Assembly: GCA_900546075.1 (NCBI GenBank)
Contig: URBH01000001.1
Span: 1-64,000, forward strand
DNA: 64,000 bases
Source of the DNA: an uncultured Eubacteriales bacterium
GTDB taxonomy: Bacteria; Bacillota; Clostridia; Oscillospirales; Oscillospiraceae
Direction of reading: 5' to 3'
Part shown: in pieces, positions 36,395 to 44,996 of the stretch
How the letters are laid out: every line of letters begins with the position of its first letter
How positions within the stretch are numbered: the first letter of the stretch is position 1
Notes under the pieces: generated by a model
Told to the model about the DNA's origin: nothing
What the model saw: the letters and a program-made list of their open reading frames with translations, nothing else
The model's database searches: none
Translations under genes and position numbers: made by a program

Positions 36395-37396
36395 ATGGCT
36401 TTGTTTGAAAGTTACGAAAGAAGAATTGACAAGATCAACGGCGTCCTCGCGCAGTACGGCATCTCCTCCGTGGAAGAGTGCCGGGAGATCTGCAAGGCGA
36501 AGGGCTTCGACCCCTATGAGATCGTCAAGGGCATTCAGCCCATCTGCTTCGAGAACGCCTGCTGGGCTTACACCGTGGGCGCTGCCATCGCTCTGAAGAA
36601 GAACGTCAAGACCGCCGCCGAGGCCGCCGAGGCCATCGGCATCGGCCTGCAGGCCTTCTGCATCGACGGCTCCGTCGCCGAGGATCGCAAGGTCGGTCTG
36701 GGTCACGGCAACCTGGGCGCCATGCTGCTGCGGGACGAGACCAAGTGCTTCGCCTTCCTGGCCGGTCATGAGTCCTTTGCCGCCGCCGAAGGCGCCATCG
36801 GCATTGCCCGCTCTGCCAACAAGGCGCGTAAGGAACCCCTGCGGGTCATCCTGAACGGCCTGGGCAAGGACGCCGCCCAGATCATCTCCCGGATCAACGG
36901 CTTTACCTATGTGCAGACCAAGTTTGACTACTACACCGGCGAGCTGAAGATCGTCAAGGAGTACAAGTACTCCGACGGCGAGCGCGCGGCTGTCCGCTGC
37001 TTCGGCGCTGACGACGTCCGCGAGGGCGTGGCCATCATGCACCACGAGGGCGTGGACGTTTCCATCACCGGCAACTCCACCAATCCCACCCGTTTCCAGC
37101 ATCCCGTTGCCGGCACCTACAAGAAAGAGTGCATTGAGCAGGGCAAGAAGTACTTCTCCGTGGCCTCCGGCGGCGGTACGGGCCGTACCCTGCATCCCGA
37201 CAACATGGCAGCCGGCCCCGCTTCCTACGGTATGACCGACACCATGGGTCGTATGCACTCCGACGCCCAGTTCGCCGGTTCCTCCTCCGTGCCTGCCCAC
37301 GTGGAAATGATGGGCTTCCTCGGCATGGGCAACAACCCCATGGTCGGCGCTACCGTTTCCGTGGCTGTTGCTGTTGAGGAAGCGCTGAAGAAGTAA
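36395..37396 (+). CDS. GGGtGRT protein (uncharacterised family)
   Basis: A 333-residue soluble protein carrying the motif GGGTGRT at residues 259-265, which names its family. Other notable parts are QPICFENACWAYTVG (two cysteines), GLGHGNLGAMLL and HVEMMGFLGMGNNPM. No enzyme fold is obvious to me. GAGGAGG precedes the ATG, 15 bases after the scaffold-like gene, and a strong terminator follows. Codon use looks strongly biased, suggesting high expression. Function unknown; a partner of the scaffold-like protein is likely. Confidence 0.85.
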   Translation: MALFESYERRIDKINGVLAQYGISSVEECREICKAKGFDPYEIVKGIQPICFENACWAYTVGAAIALKKNVKTAAEAAEAIGIGLQAFCIDGSVAEDRKVGLGHGNLGAMLLRDETKCFAFLAGHESFAAAEGAIGIARSANKARKEPLRVILNGLGKDAAQIISRINGFTYVQTKFDYYTGELKIVKEYKYSDGERAAVRCFGADDVREGVAIMHHEGVDVSITGNSTNPTRFQHPVAGTYKKECIEQGKKYFSVASGGGTGRTLHPDNMAAGPASYGMTDTMGRMHSDAQFAGSSSVPAHVEMMGFLGMGNNPMVGATVSVAVAVEEALKK

Positions 37397-37427
37397 GGGA
37401 ACACTTTCCTTTCCCAAATAACAAGCA

Positions 37428-37471
37428 AAGAAGCACATCCTGCCTGAGAAATTAGGCTGGATGTGCTTCTT
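37428..37471 (+). terminator. Terminator of the NifU-like/GGGtGRT operon
   Basis: AAGAAGCACATCC (37428-37440) pairs with GGATGTGCTTCTT (37459-37471), then GTTTTTATT. Confidence 0.88.
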
Positions 37472-37560
37472 GTTTTTATTCCAGCGGTGCATTTCGCCTT
37501 CTATACTCTAGAAAGAACCGTTCTATTTACAAATAAGAATAAATTATTTTTCTTCTAGGA

Positions 37561-37590
37561 GTTGACAAATATGAGTCAACGTGCTATTAT
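37561..37590 (+). promoter_or_regulatory. Promoter with overlapping dyad, DUF2089-like gene
   Basis: TTGACA (37562-37567), 17-base spacer, TATTAT (37585-37590). GTTGAC (37561-37566) and GTCAAC (37575-37580) form an inverted repeat over the -35 box, a natural repressor site, perhaps for autoregulation. Confidence 0.7.
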
Positions 37591-37608
37591 GCTCTCGAGG
37601 TGATTGAC

Positions 37609-38358
37609 ATGGCAAAGCTTATCTCCGAATGTCCCGTCTGCGGTAATGATTTGAATATCACAAAGCTTCAATGCCCCTGCTGCGGGATGGAACTTTCAAA
37701 CTCTTTTGAAATCAGCCCCTTTGATAAACTGGACAATGACCAGTACCTGTTTCTTACCACATTTCTGAAACACCGCGGAAACCTGAAACTGCTGCAGGAA
37801 GAACTGAACATCTCCTATCCCTACGCGAAGAAGAAACTGACGGAACTGCTCAGCGCACTGAATCTCACACAGGAAAACGACGAAGCATTTATAAAGGAGG
37901 ACGTTAATATGCAAATCCAGTTTGATGGTAAGGAAAGCAATCGTGCCGGAGATATTGTCAAGAGGAAGCTCATCGAAAACGGCGGGCGTGCCATCGTGAC
38001 GTCCATCAGCGGCAATCGGTACGGCATAAAGGCGGACGCGGACGGTCAGCACATTCTGTGCAATGAACTGCCCCCAATCTATACCTATGATGTCTTTGAC
38101 GTGATCGTCGATTTGTTAAAGACTCAGCCGAATTACAGAGCCGATAAGGGAAGCGCCCGAGGCCACAGGCTTGGTGAGGCCGGGTGTGAAGAAAACACCG
38201 TCGCAGGCGCTATTCTGAAAAACTACTTTGGCAAAAGTGCAGGCGAGTCCGGCGTTGACCCGGTGTTTGTGTTGGCCGCCGTTCTGGAATGGGCTGGAAT
38301 CGCGCATAATCGCCGGGGCTATCTGGAACTTACCGTAGCATATTCGGAGGAATTATAA
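37609..38358 (+). CDS. DUF2089-like zinc-ribbon regulator
   Basis: A 249-residue protein. The N-terminus has a zinc ribbon (CPVCGNDL, LQCPCCGMEL), followed by a helical DNA-binding-like region (LTTFLKHRGNLKLLQEELNI, SYPYAKKKLTELL) as in DUF2089. The C-terminal 150 residues form another domain (KESNRAGDIVKRKLIENGGR, VFVLAAVLEWAGIAHNRRGY) not recognised. Start: ATG at 37609 with GAGG 9 bases upstream; a GTG at 37600 is less likely. Probably a transcription factor; targets unknown. Confidence 0.72.
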   Translation: MAKLISECPVCGNDLNITKLQCPCCGMELSNSFEISPFDKLDNDQYLFLTTFLKHRGNLKLLQEELNISYPYAKKKLTELLSALNLTQENDEAFIKEDVNMQIQFDGKESNRAGDIVKRKLIENGGRAIVTSISGNRYGIKADADGQHILCNELPPIYTYDVFDVIVDLLKTQPNYRADKGSARGHRLGEAGCEENTVAGAILKNYFGKSAGESGVDPVFVLAAVLEWAGIAHNRRGYLELTVAYSEEL

Positions 38359-38360
38359 AC

Positions 38361-38432
38361 TTGCTGGTGTTTCTGTTGTCTTTTGTCATATCATTCCTGT
38401 GGTTCTTTCTGTTCAAGCACAACAAATATTAA
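38361..38432 (+). CDS. Possible 23-residue membrane peptide
   Basis: TTG start, GGAGG 10 bases upstream: reads LVFLLSFVISFLWFFLF, then KHNKY and stop. One strongly hydrophobic helix with a basic tail, immediately after the DUF2089-like gene and before its terminator. It may be a small membrane protein or chance. Confidence 0.35.
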   Translation: MLVFLLSFVISFLWFFLFKHNKY

Positions 38433-38456
38433 GCGCCGCGCCATCCCCAATTAAAA

Positions 38457-38492
38457 GACCGCAGGTTCAAGCCATCGCCTGAACCTGCGGTC
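38457..38492. terminator. Bidirectional terminator between DUF2089-like gene and yebC
   Basis: GACCGCAGGTTCA (38457-38469), 10-base loop, TGAACCTGCGGTC (38480-38492). Confidence 0.85.
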
Positions 38493-38505
38493 ATTTCATT
38501 CTTCC

Positions 38506-39237
38506 TCAATCCTCGTCCCAGTTGTGCCAGACGTTTTGGACGTCGTCGTCGTCGTCCATGATGTCCAGCAGCTTCTCCATCAGGGAGATCTGCTCCGGGT
38601 CGGTGAGCTTCTGGTAGTTCTGGGGTACCATTTCGATCTGGGCGGATACGAAGCTGTAGCCCTTCTGCGTCATGGCGTCGGCCACGGCGTTGAAATCGTC
38701 GGGGTCTGTGTACACGGTGAACACGTCGTCCTCGGCCTCGAAATCATCCGCGCCGCAGTCCATGGCGTCCATCATGACCTGGTCTTCCTCATAGTCGCCG
38801 TCCTCGTTGTCGATCACCAGCACGCCCTTCTTGTCGAAGGACCAGCTGACGCAGCCCGTCGCGCCCAGATTGCCGCCGAATTTGTCGAAGTGGTGGCGCA
38901 TGGAACCGGCGGTGCGGTTGCGGTTGTCGGTCATGGTCTCCACGATCACCGCCACGCCGCCGGGGCCGTAGCCCTCGTAGGTGATGGTCTCGTAGTTGTC
39001 GCCGCCCGCGCCTGCCGCCTTTTCCAGGCAGCGCTTGATGTTGTCGTTGGGCATGTTGGCGGCCTTGGCCTTGGTGATGACGGTGGCCAGGCGGGAGTTA
39101 TAGGCGGGATCCGCACTGCCGCCCTCCTTCACCGCGACGATCAGCTCCTTGGCGATCTTGGTGAAGGCTGCCGCGCGCTTGGCGTCCTGCGCGCCCTTGG
39201 TTTTCTGGATGTTATGCCATTTGGAATGTCCGGACAT
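38506..39237 (-). CDS. yebC: YebC/PmpR family protein
   Basis: A 243-residue protein with the family start MSGHSKWHNIQKTKG, then AKAANMPNDNIKRCLEKAAG, EGYGPGGVAVIVE and TDNRNRTAGSMRH. Classed as a transcriptional regulator; work on homologues also links YebC proteins to translation of difficult (proline-rich) sequences. Single-gene unit with its own promoter at 39281-39309. Confidence 0.93.
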   Translation of the reverse strand: MSGHSKWHNIQKTKGAQDAKRAAAFTKIAKELIVAVKEGGSADPAYNSRLATVITKAKAANMPNDNIKRCLEKAAGAGGDNYETITYEGYGPGGVAVIVETMTDNRNRTAGSMRHHFDKFGGNLGATGCVSWSFDKKGVLVIDNEDGDYEEDQVMMDAMDCGADDFEAEDDVFTVYTDPDDFNAVADAMTQKGYSFVSAQIEMVPQNYQKLTDPEQISLMEKLLDIMDDDDDVQNVWHNWDED

Positions 39238-39280
39238 AGATATATCTTCCCTTCAGCGAGTATATTCAAAAATCTTATCT

Positions 39281-39309
39281 ATTCTATCAGAATCCGTGAC
39301 AAAAATCAA
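39281..39309 (-). promoter_or_regulatory. Promoter of yebC
   Basis: Read leftward: TTGATT (39309-39304), 17-base spacer, TAGAAT (39286-39281). The rest of the gap 39310-39540 holds no gene or strong structure that I can see. Confidence 0.6.
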
Positions 39310-39540
39310 CACTTTCTTACCGAAATTCACGACGATTGCATGAGTAAATAATTTGTGAACAGAAAGGTAAAAGCAACCGTAGAAAACGGTCTACGTACCG
39401 TTCCGTTGGCCATGCGGCGTGTGGTTAGTTCGTATTCCCGCAAATACTTTCAGCCATAGGGCATCAAAACGGCACCATTTTCACAAGATGTTCATGAATT
39501 TGTAACTCATGCAATTGTCGTGGTAAATCCCCGTTTTTCA

Positions 39541-39569
39541 TTGACGAAACCGGAGAAAATCGGTATAAT
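39541..39569 (+). promoter_or_regulatory. Promoter of the GtrII-like gene
   Basis: TTGACG (39541-39546), 17-base spacer, TATAAT (39564-39569). Confidence 0.75.
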
Positions 39570-39603
39570 GGTAAAACTGAGTTACGGAAGAGAGGTCTTT
39601 ACC

Positions 39604-41145
39604 ATGAAGGAGACAAACAAATCTCTGCTGGTTGAGCGGGCAGCGGCATGGCTCCTGTCCCGGATCCGGGAAAACGCCGTCCCCCTGGCCGCGTCGCTGA
39701 TTGCCGGGTTTCTGGCGTACACGTTTTCCTTTACCAACAAGCTTCTGAACCACGACGAGGCTTACTCCCTGTTCATGAAGGGCGCTACGGTGGAATCCGG
39801 GCGGTGGGGACTGGGCGGAATCGATTTGATTTTCCCCAATTTCTCCATGCCGTGGATTTACGGCGTTCTTACCATTGCGTTCATGGCAATTTCCGTCTGC
39901 ATCATCGTCCGGATTTTCCAAATCCGCAGCAAACTGTTTCAGGCGCTGCTGGCAGGGTGCATTCTGGTGTTTTCCTCTCTGACCGGCACCCTTGCCTATA
40001 TGTTTACCTCCAATTCCTTCGCGTTTTCCTTTCTGCTGGCAGTGACCGCAGTGTACCTTCTTCAGCGTCCCTCCGCACTGTGGGGGCTTCCGGCGGTCGT
40101 ATGCATGGTCGCGTCGCTGAGCATCTACCAGTCCTACATCTCCGTCGCGGCAGGTCTTCTCGTGCTGGTACTCATCCGGCGGCTGCTGGAGGAGGACGAG
40201 GTAAAACCGGTTATCCGGCAGGGCGTGTGTTTTCTGCTGTTTCTCGTCGTCTCCCTCGCCCTCTACTACGCTGCCACGCAGGTCGTCCTCCGGCTGAAAG
40301 ACGTCCGTCTGGGGGACTACGCCGGCAGCCGCGTCAGCTTCCGCTTATCCTCCGTTCCCGCCGGAATTGCTCAGGCTTACGGTACATTTTTCGCCTTTTT
40401 CACCCAGGGAAAGGCCGGGCTAATGCCCACGGTCTTCTCCCGGTGGATGCACGGCATCGGCATCGTCGCTACCGTGGTGCTGCTTGTCCTTTGGGGGGCA
40501 ACGCATCGTCAGCCGGGACGGCTCCTGCTGCTGGCCGCTCTGGTCGCAATTCTCCCCTTGGCCGTGAACTGCATGTACCTGTTCACCGTCCCCGAGTCCA
40601 TTCACACGCTGGTGCTGTACGGCTTTGTGTCCGTCTACGTGCTGATGATTCTTGCCGCGGACATCTGCCTTTCCGTCTCCGGAAAAGCCTGGGATTTGCT
40701 TCGGAGATTTGGCCTGAATGCTGTAGCCGTCAGTCTGGCATGTGTGGTCGTATCCAACATCTACGTTGCCAACGCCGCAAGTCTGCACCTGTATCTCCGG
40801 CAGGAAAATACCCGCGCCTTTTACACCGCCCTGGTGGCTGACCTACAGCAGACGCCGGGATTTGACGAAGATACCTGTCTTGCCGTCATCGGCACTTACC
40901 GCGACCCGGAATTTTACGACAGGTTTTCCTTCCTGCAAGAGCTAACCGGCGTCGCCGGTATCCGCCCCGACAGCTATTCCCGGCAAAGGTTCCTCGAATA
41001 CTATCTGGGCTTTTCCCTGACCTTCGCCTCAGAGGAGGAAGCCGCAGCGATTCAGTCTTCCCCCCAATTCGCGTCGATGCCCGTCTATCCCTACCACGGC
41101 TCCATTCAAAAAATCGGCGACTGCCTGGTCGTCAGGCTGTCCTGA
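39604..41145 (+). CDS. GtrII-like membrane glucosyltransferase
   Basis: A 513-residue membrane protein with about ten helices. LLNHDEAYSLFMKG after the first helix and the large C-terminal extracytoplasmic part resemble GtrII-type glucosyltransferases, which add glucose from a lipid carrier to surface polymers outside the membrane. The ATG at 39604 has AGAGAGG 8 bases upstream. It converges on the glycan cluster and shares its terminator, so the cluster's product is a plausible acceptor (inference). Confidence 0.78.
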   Translation: MKETNKSLLVERAAAWLLSRIRENAVPLAASLIAGFLAYTFSFTNKLLNHDEAYSLFMKGATVESGRWGLGGIDLIFPNFSMPWIYGVLTIAFMAISVCIIVRIFQIRSKLFQALLAGCILVFSSLTGTLAYMFTSNSFAFSFLLAVTAVYLLQRPSALWGLPAVVCMVASLSIYQSYISVAAGLLVLVLIRRLLEEDEVKPVIRQGVCFLLFLVVSLALYYAATQVVLRLKDVRLGDYAGSRVSFRLSSVPAGIAQAYGTFFAFFTQGKAGLMPTVFSRWMHGIGIVATVVLLVLWGATHRQPGRLLLLAALVAILPLAVNCMYLFTVPESIHTLVLYGFVSVYVLMILAADICLSVSGKAWDLLRRFGLNAVAVSLACVVVSNIYVANAASLHLYLRQENTRAFYTALVADLQQTPGFDEDTCLAVIGTYRDPEFYDRFSFLQELTGVAGIRPDSYSRQRFLEYYLGFSLTFASEEEAAAIQSSPQFASMPVYPYHGSIQKIGDCLVVRLS

Positions 41146-41158
41146 CAGCGCAAGTAAG

Positions 41159-41197
41159 ACATCCCCGGTTTGTACCGTCCGTACAAACCGGGGATGT
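41159..41197. terminator. Strong bidirectional terminator at the end of the glycan cluster
   Basis: 17-base perfect arms: ACATCCCCGGTTTGTAC (41159-41175) and GTACAAACCGGGGATGT (41181-41197), 5-base loop. It separates the GtrII-like gene from the leftward glycan operon. Confidence 0.9.
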
Positions 41198-41222
41198 TTC
41201 GATTTCCGGGGAGGAAATGATA

Positions 41223-42232
41223 TTACCTGATCACTTTTTTCCTGATCTTTTTCGCCATTCGCGCCATCAGATTTTTCATTGTCAGCGTCTCTTCGTCCAC
41301 GGCTCGGGCAAGGTAATCGTTTGCCCGTTGGGGCAGGTACACCCGGCTGCGGCGATAAGCCTGTTCAATCGGCTGGTCAAAAATGTGGCAAATGAACTGC
41401 CCCAGTTCCTGCTCCAGCCGCTCAGGATACGTCGGGTCAACCAGCACGGGCTGACTCAGCATTTCCAGATACTTTTCATCGTCCCGGTCAAGCTCTTTGA
41501 TTTTCTCAATCGCCGCGTCAAAGGACGGGTAGTCCGCCACGTTGATAAAGGCATTTTTATTAAAAATTTCGGCTACCGTCGGGCTGCCATAATACACAGG
41601 AATGGTGTCCGAATAAAAGGCATCCATGATTTTCTCGGTAACAAAGCCATAGTGGTTGGTGCTTTCAAAGCACAGTGTAAATTTGCACTTTCTCTGCAGC
41701 GCCGTTTTGCTGCCGTCCAGCCAATTTACGACCTCACCGTTGGGCATGTTGTTCAGGTAAGTCCCTGCCGATTCCACGCGCCTGTATTCATTCAGCTTCT
41801 TGAAGAAATCGCCGCGGATGTTGAATTCCGACTCATGGCTGGATATAAAGTTTGCAAAGAGTTGTTTATTTTGTACAAATTCTTTCGTGTACCCCCCTGA
41901 TGCTTATTCACTATGCTCAGCCATCGATCTCGCGGCCATACGCAGGGCGGAAGCTGGAAATTCCGGTCTCCAAATTGAATCGGGTACGGGCAAATGGAGT
42001 AGTCGATCAGATTAAAATCCGGGATGTAGTTTTCGCCGGAATACATGATCCTTATCTGGGGATATTTGCAATATCCGTACCGTTCCGCTCCCCCTACATC
42101 GCAAATAATATAGTCCGGCTCATCCGAAATCTGCACGTCATACCCATTGATTTTCAGTAGGTCGTAAATCAGATTCTGCTCCCTATTGAAGTCATCGCTC
42201 TCGCACGCATAATTGATTTTTACCGTTTTCAA
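41223..42232 (-). pseudogene. GT10 fucosyltransferase, frameshifted at a G6 tract
   Basis: Family GT10 transfers fucose in alpha-1,3/1,4 linkage. The N-terminal half (TTG start at 42232 behind GGAGG; KTVKINYACESDDFN) reads to a stop at 41792. The C-terminal half in another frame carries the donor-site motif FESTNHYGFVTEK and DAFYSDTIPVYYGSP. The two frames meet at six G (41892-41897 on the + strand as C). One extra G would join them into about 337 residues reading ...QGGYTKEFVQNK... Base composition is AT-richer than the neighbours. Either phase-variable, decayed, or a sequencing error. Confidence 0.85.
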
Positions 42233-42252
42233 AGCACATTCCTCCATTCCCG

Positions 42253-43224
42253 TTATACATAGTAATCTTCCGGTGACGGCTTTTTCGCCTGCGGCCGTTT
42301 CAGCAGCTTTTCCGTGCCGGTAACGTACATGAGAAACACCGCTTTCAGAAGATGCCTCGGCGGGAAGGTATTCCCCCTTTGCAGGAAATAGCGTCTGGCG
42401 TAATATTTCAGCAGGCGGATGCTCTGCTCCGTGTTGTCCGGGTACTTTGCCAGATAAGAAAGGGCGTCCACAAAGCTGATGTCAAACTCCCGCCGCAGCT
42501 CCGGGAAGCGTTCCAACACCTTTTCCCGGCGCTTCGCCATGAAGTCGATCCGGTCAACGGCGATCTGCGCCCTGGCCGCCGGGGACTGCATCACGCTGGA
42601 CGCGCGCTGGCGGTAGTTATACACAACGCGCGGGTCGCAGACGACCTTGGCGGCGTTCATGACGCCCTGATAGGTGAAATATTCGTCGTCGATCTTGTGT
42701 CCCTCTTCAAAGAAAATGCCGTCAAACAGCGCCCGTTTATACAGCTTGTTCCACAGGAGGCCGCAGGTCCAGTCCGTGGTGAAGCGTACCAGAAAGGCCT
42801 TTCCCTCCATCACGCACCGGTCTTCGCCCGCGAGCCACTGCTCCGTGCGGGTGCGAAACCGGTTCTGAAACGCGCACCGGACGATATCCGCGTCGTTTTC
42901 CTTCAGAAGCGCCAGCATATAGGCGTACGTCCCCGGCTCCAGAAAATCGTCGCTGTCCGCGAAGCTCAGGTATTCCCCCGTAGCCGCCCGCAGTCCCGCG
43001 TTTTTTGCCGCCGCCGCGCCGCCGTTCTTCTGGTGAATGACCCGAATGCGGCCGTCCCGTTGGGCGTAGGCGTCGCAGATGGTGCCGGAATCATCGGTGG
43101 AGCCGTCGTCAATTAGAATGACCTCCAGCTTGTCGTAGTCCTGGGACAGAATGCTGTCCAGGCACTCCGGCAGATAGGCCGCTACGTTATATACCGGTAC
43201 AATGACCGAAATCACGTCCTTCAT
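42253..43224 (-). CDS. GT2 glycosyltransferase
   Basis: A 323-residue GT-A fold enzyme: ISVIVPVYNV, nucleotide-site LIDDGSTDDSG and SFADSDD (DxD-like). The C-terminus has no membrane helix, so it works on the cytoplasmic side. The ATG at 43224 overlaps the upstream gene's stop (ATGA). Last intact transferase before the broken GT10. Donor and acceptor unknown. Confidence 0.9.
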   Translation of the reverse strand: MKDVISVIVPVYNVAAYLPECLDSILSQDYDKLEVILIDDGSTDDSGTICDAYAQRDGRIRVIHQKNGGAAAAKNAGLRAATGEYLSFADSDDFLEPGTYAYMLALLKENDADIVRCAFQNRFRTRTEQWLAGEDRCVMEGKAFLVRFTTDWTCGLLWNKLYKRALFDGIFFEEGHKIDDEYFTYQGVMNAAKVVCDPRVVYNYRQRASSVMQSPAARAQIAVDRIDFMAKRREKVLERFPELRREFDISFVDALSYLAKYPDNTEQSIRLLKYYARRYFLQRGNTFPPRHLLKAVFLMYVTGTEKLLKRPQAKKPSPEDYYV

Positions 43225-44213
43225 TCCTGACGCTCCCCTCCCCTGTGAAGCTTGCCGTACAGCCACCAGAACGGCTTGACCGGGTAGGCTTCCTCATACA
43301 TCCAGGAACGCTCCCGGCAGAGCGGGAACAGGTCAAAGTCCTTTCCCTGCCTGAGTCCCTCCCGGAGCTTTCTCCGCAGGATTTTCAGGAGCCGTCCCCT
43401 GCCCGGGTCGTCCCACTGCTTCGCAAAGCCGACTTGCTCGTATGTACTGTAAATATACTGCCTGACCGCCTTTTTCAGCAGCCGCAGGTTGCCGGTTTCC
43501 CGTGCGAAGGCGATCTGATTTTCCGTCGCTTCCAGAATGTGCAGCTTTCTCGGCGTCCACTTGGACAGCATAATGCCCACGGGATTCTGGTAGTAGGCAT
43601 ACAGCGCTTCCCGTGTCACAACCACCTTTCCCGCCCGGTACACGGCAAGATAGGTGGTGAACTCGTCCTCGTGCAGCTTTCCCACGGGGTAGCGCAGGGC
43701 GTCAAACAGGCTCTTATGGTACAGCTTTGCGCAGGAAATCGCCGGGACATCCTCTCCGGCCTCGTCGGGACAGTAATAGTCGTCCGCCGACAAAACGCGG
43801 TATTCAGGCGAACCCACAGACGGGAAATCCCCGCCCTCGGTGCGAAAATAGCCGCAGGCGCTCATCAGGCACCCCGTCTCCTGAACCATCCTGTACAGCC
43901 GCAGAAAAAAATCCGGATGTACCCAGTCGTCGCTGTCCACGAAGGCCAGCCACCGGCTGTCGCTGTTGGCCTGCGCCCAGTCGATGCCCGTATTCCGGGC
44001 GGCGGAAAGGCCGCCGTTTTTCTGATGAATCACGTGAATCCGGCCATCCCTCCGGGCGTATTCCTCGCAGATATCGCCGCAGCTGTCCGGGCTTCCGTCG
44101 TCCACCAGCACCAGGTCAAAATCCGAAAAGCTCTGGGCAAGAATGCTGTCCACGCACCGGTGCAGGAACGCCTCCACCTTGTAGATCGGGACAATTACGC
44201 TGATCGCGGCCAT
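43221..44213 (-). CDS. GT2 glycosyltransferase (paralogue of 46014 gene)
   Basis: 330 residues, with ISVIVPIYKVEAFLHRCVDS, LVDDGSPDSCG and AFVDSDD. Its C-terminal half shares VGKLHEDEFTTY and KWTPRKLH-like segments with the gene at 46014-47009, which suggests duplication inside the cluster. GGGGGG lies 6 bases before the ATG. Cytoplasmic; sugar unknown. Confidence 0.9.
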   Translation of the reverse strand: MAAISVIVPIYKVEAFLHRCVDSILAQSFSDFDLVLVDDGSPDSCGDICEEYARRDGRIHVIHQKNGGLSAARNTGIDWAQANSDSRWLAFVDSDDWVHPDFFLRLYRMVQETGCLMSACGYFRTEGGDFPSVGSPEYRVLSADDYYCPDEAGEDVPAISCAKLYHKSLFDALRYPVGKLHEDEFTTYLAVYRAGKVVVTREALYAYYQNPVGIMLSKWTPRKLHILEATENQIAFARETGNLRLLKKAVRQYIYSTYEQVGFAKQWDDPGRGRLLKILRRKLREGLRQGKDFDLFPLCRERSWMYEEAYPVKPFWWLYGKLHRGGERQE

Positions 44214-44225
44214 ACAGTTCCCCCC

Positions 44226-44996
44226 TCAGCGCTTCCAGAAACGCGCCTTCAGCTTGCGATAGGTCTTCTCTCCCAGCAGCTTCGTGAAGAACGCATACCG
44301 GGCGGCGGATACCTTCTCATAGTGCAGACGCGCCCGCTCCGCTTCCAGCTCTCTTCGCTCCTCCTCCGTCTTCCAGCTGCTGGCAAACCAGTGAATGGCG
44401 GCGGTTTTTTTCGTTCTGTGGAGCTGCTCCGTGTCAAAATCCACCGGGCAGAACACGTCCTTTGGGTAGACCGCGAAGCCGTCCACCACCTGAAATTTTC
44501 CGTTTGGCACCAGCCCATGCGCCCGGCACAGGGACGTCAGGACGGAGACATTGGTGGTCACGTCGTGGGTGCCGTCGGGTCTTATAAAGCTCGCGCTGTC
44601 GTAATGCTGCAAAAATTCCTGAAACAGCGGAAAGCCCGGGCAGCAGGCAAGCAGCCCCGTCTGCACGCTGGCATCCGACTCAAATCCGGCAAAGGCGTCG
44701 TGGGCGAGGAAGGGCGTCAGGGGCTTCACCAGCTCCACGTCCGTGTCCATGTAAATGCCGCCCATTTCCGTCAGCGCTTTCAGCCGGACATAATCCGTGA
44801 CGAACGCCCAGCGCTTGACCCCGTAGGCCTGACGCACATACTCCGGCGCGGCGGAAACGTCAAAATTCTCCTCGTTCCACTCGATGATCTTGTAGTCCGG
44901 GCAGAATTTCTTCCAACTTTTGATACACCTTTCTGCCAGCTTCGGCTTGGGATTTCCGCCAAACCAGCAGTAATGAATGATTTTCGGAACGCTCAT
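44226..44996 (-). CDS. GT32 family glycosyltransferase
   Basis: 256 residues with the GT32/Gly_transf_sug pattern: KIIHYCWFGGNPKP at the start, RWAFVTDYVRLKAL and GGIYMDTDVE, where DTD is the metal-binding DxD. Such enzymes often transfer mannose or galactose-type sugars in capsule and exopolysaccharide synthesis. It is the only GT32 in the cluster. Its ATG overlaps the upstream stop by 4 bases. Confidence 0.9.
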   Translation of the reverse strand: MSVPKIIHYCWFGGNPKPKLAERCIKSWKKFCPDYKIIEWNEENFDVSAAPEYVRQAYGVKRWAFVTDYVRLKALTEMGGIYMDTDVELVKPLTPFLAHDAFAGFESDASVQTGLLACCPGFPLFQEFLQHYDSASFIRPDGTHDVTTNVSVLTSLCRAHGLVPNGKFQVVDGFAVYPKDVFCPVDFDTEQLHRTKKTAAIHWFASSWKTEEERRELEAERARLHYEKVSAARYAFFTKLLGEKTYRKLKARFWKR

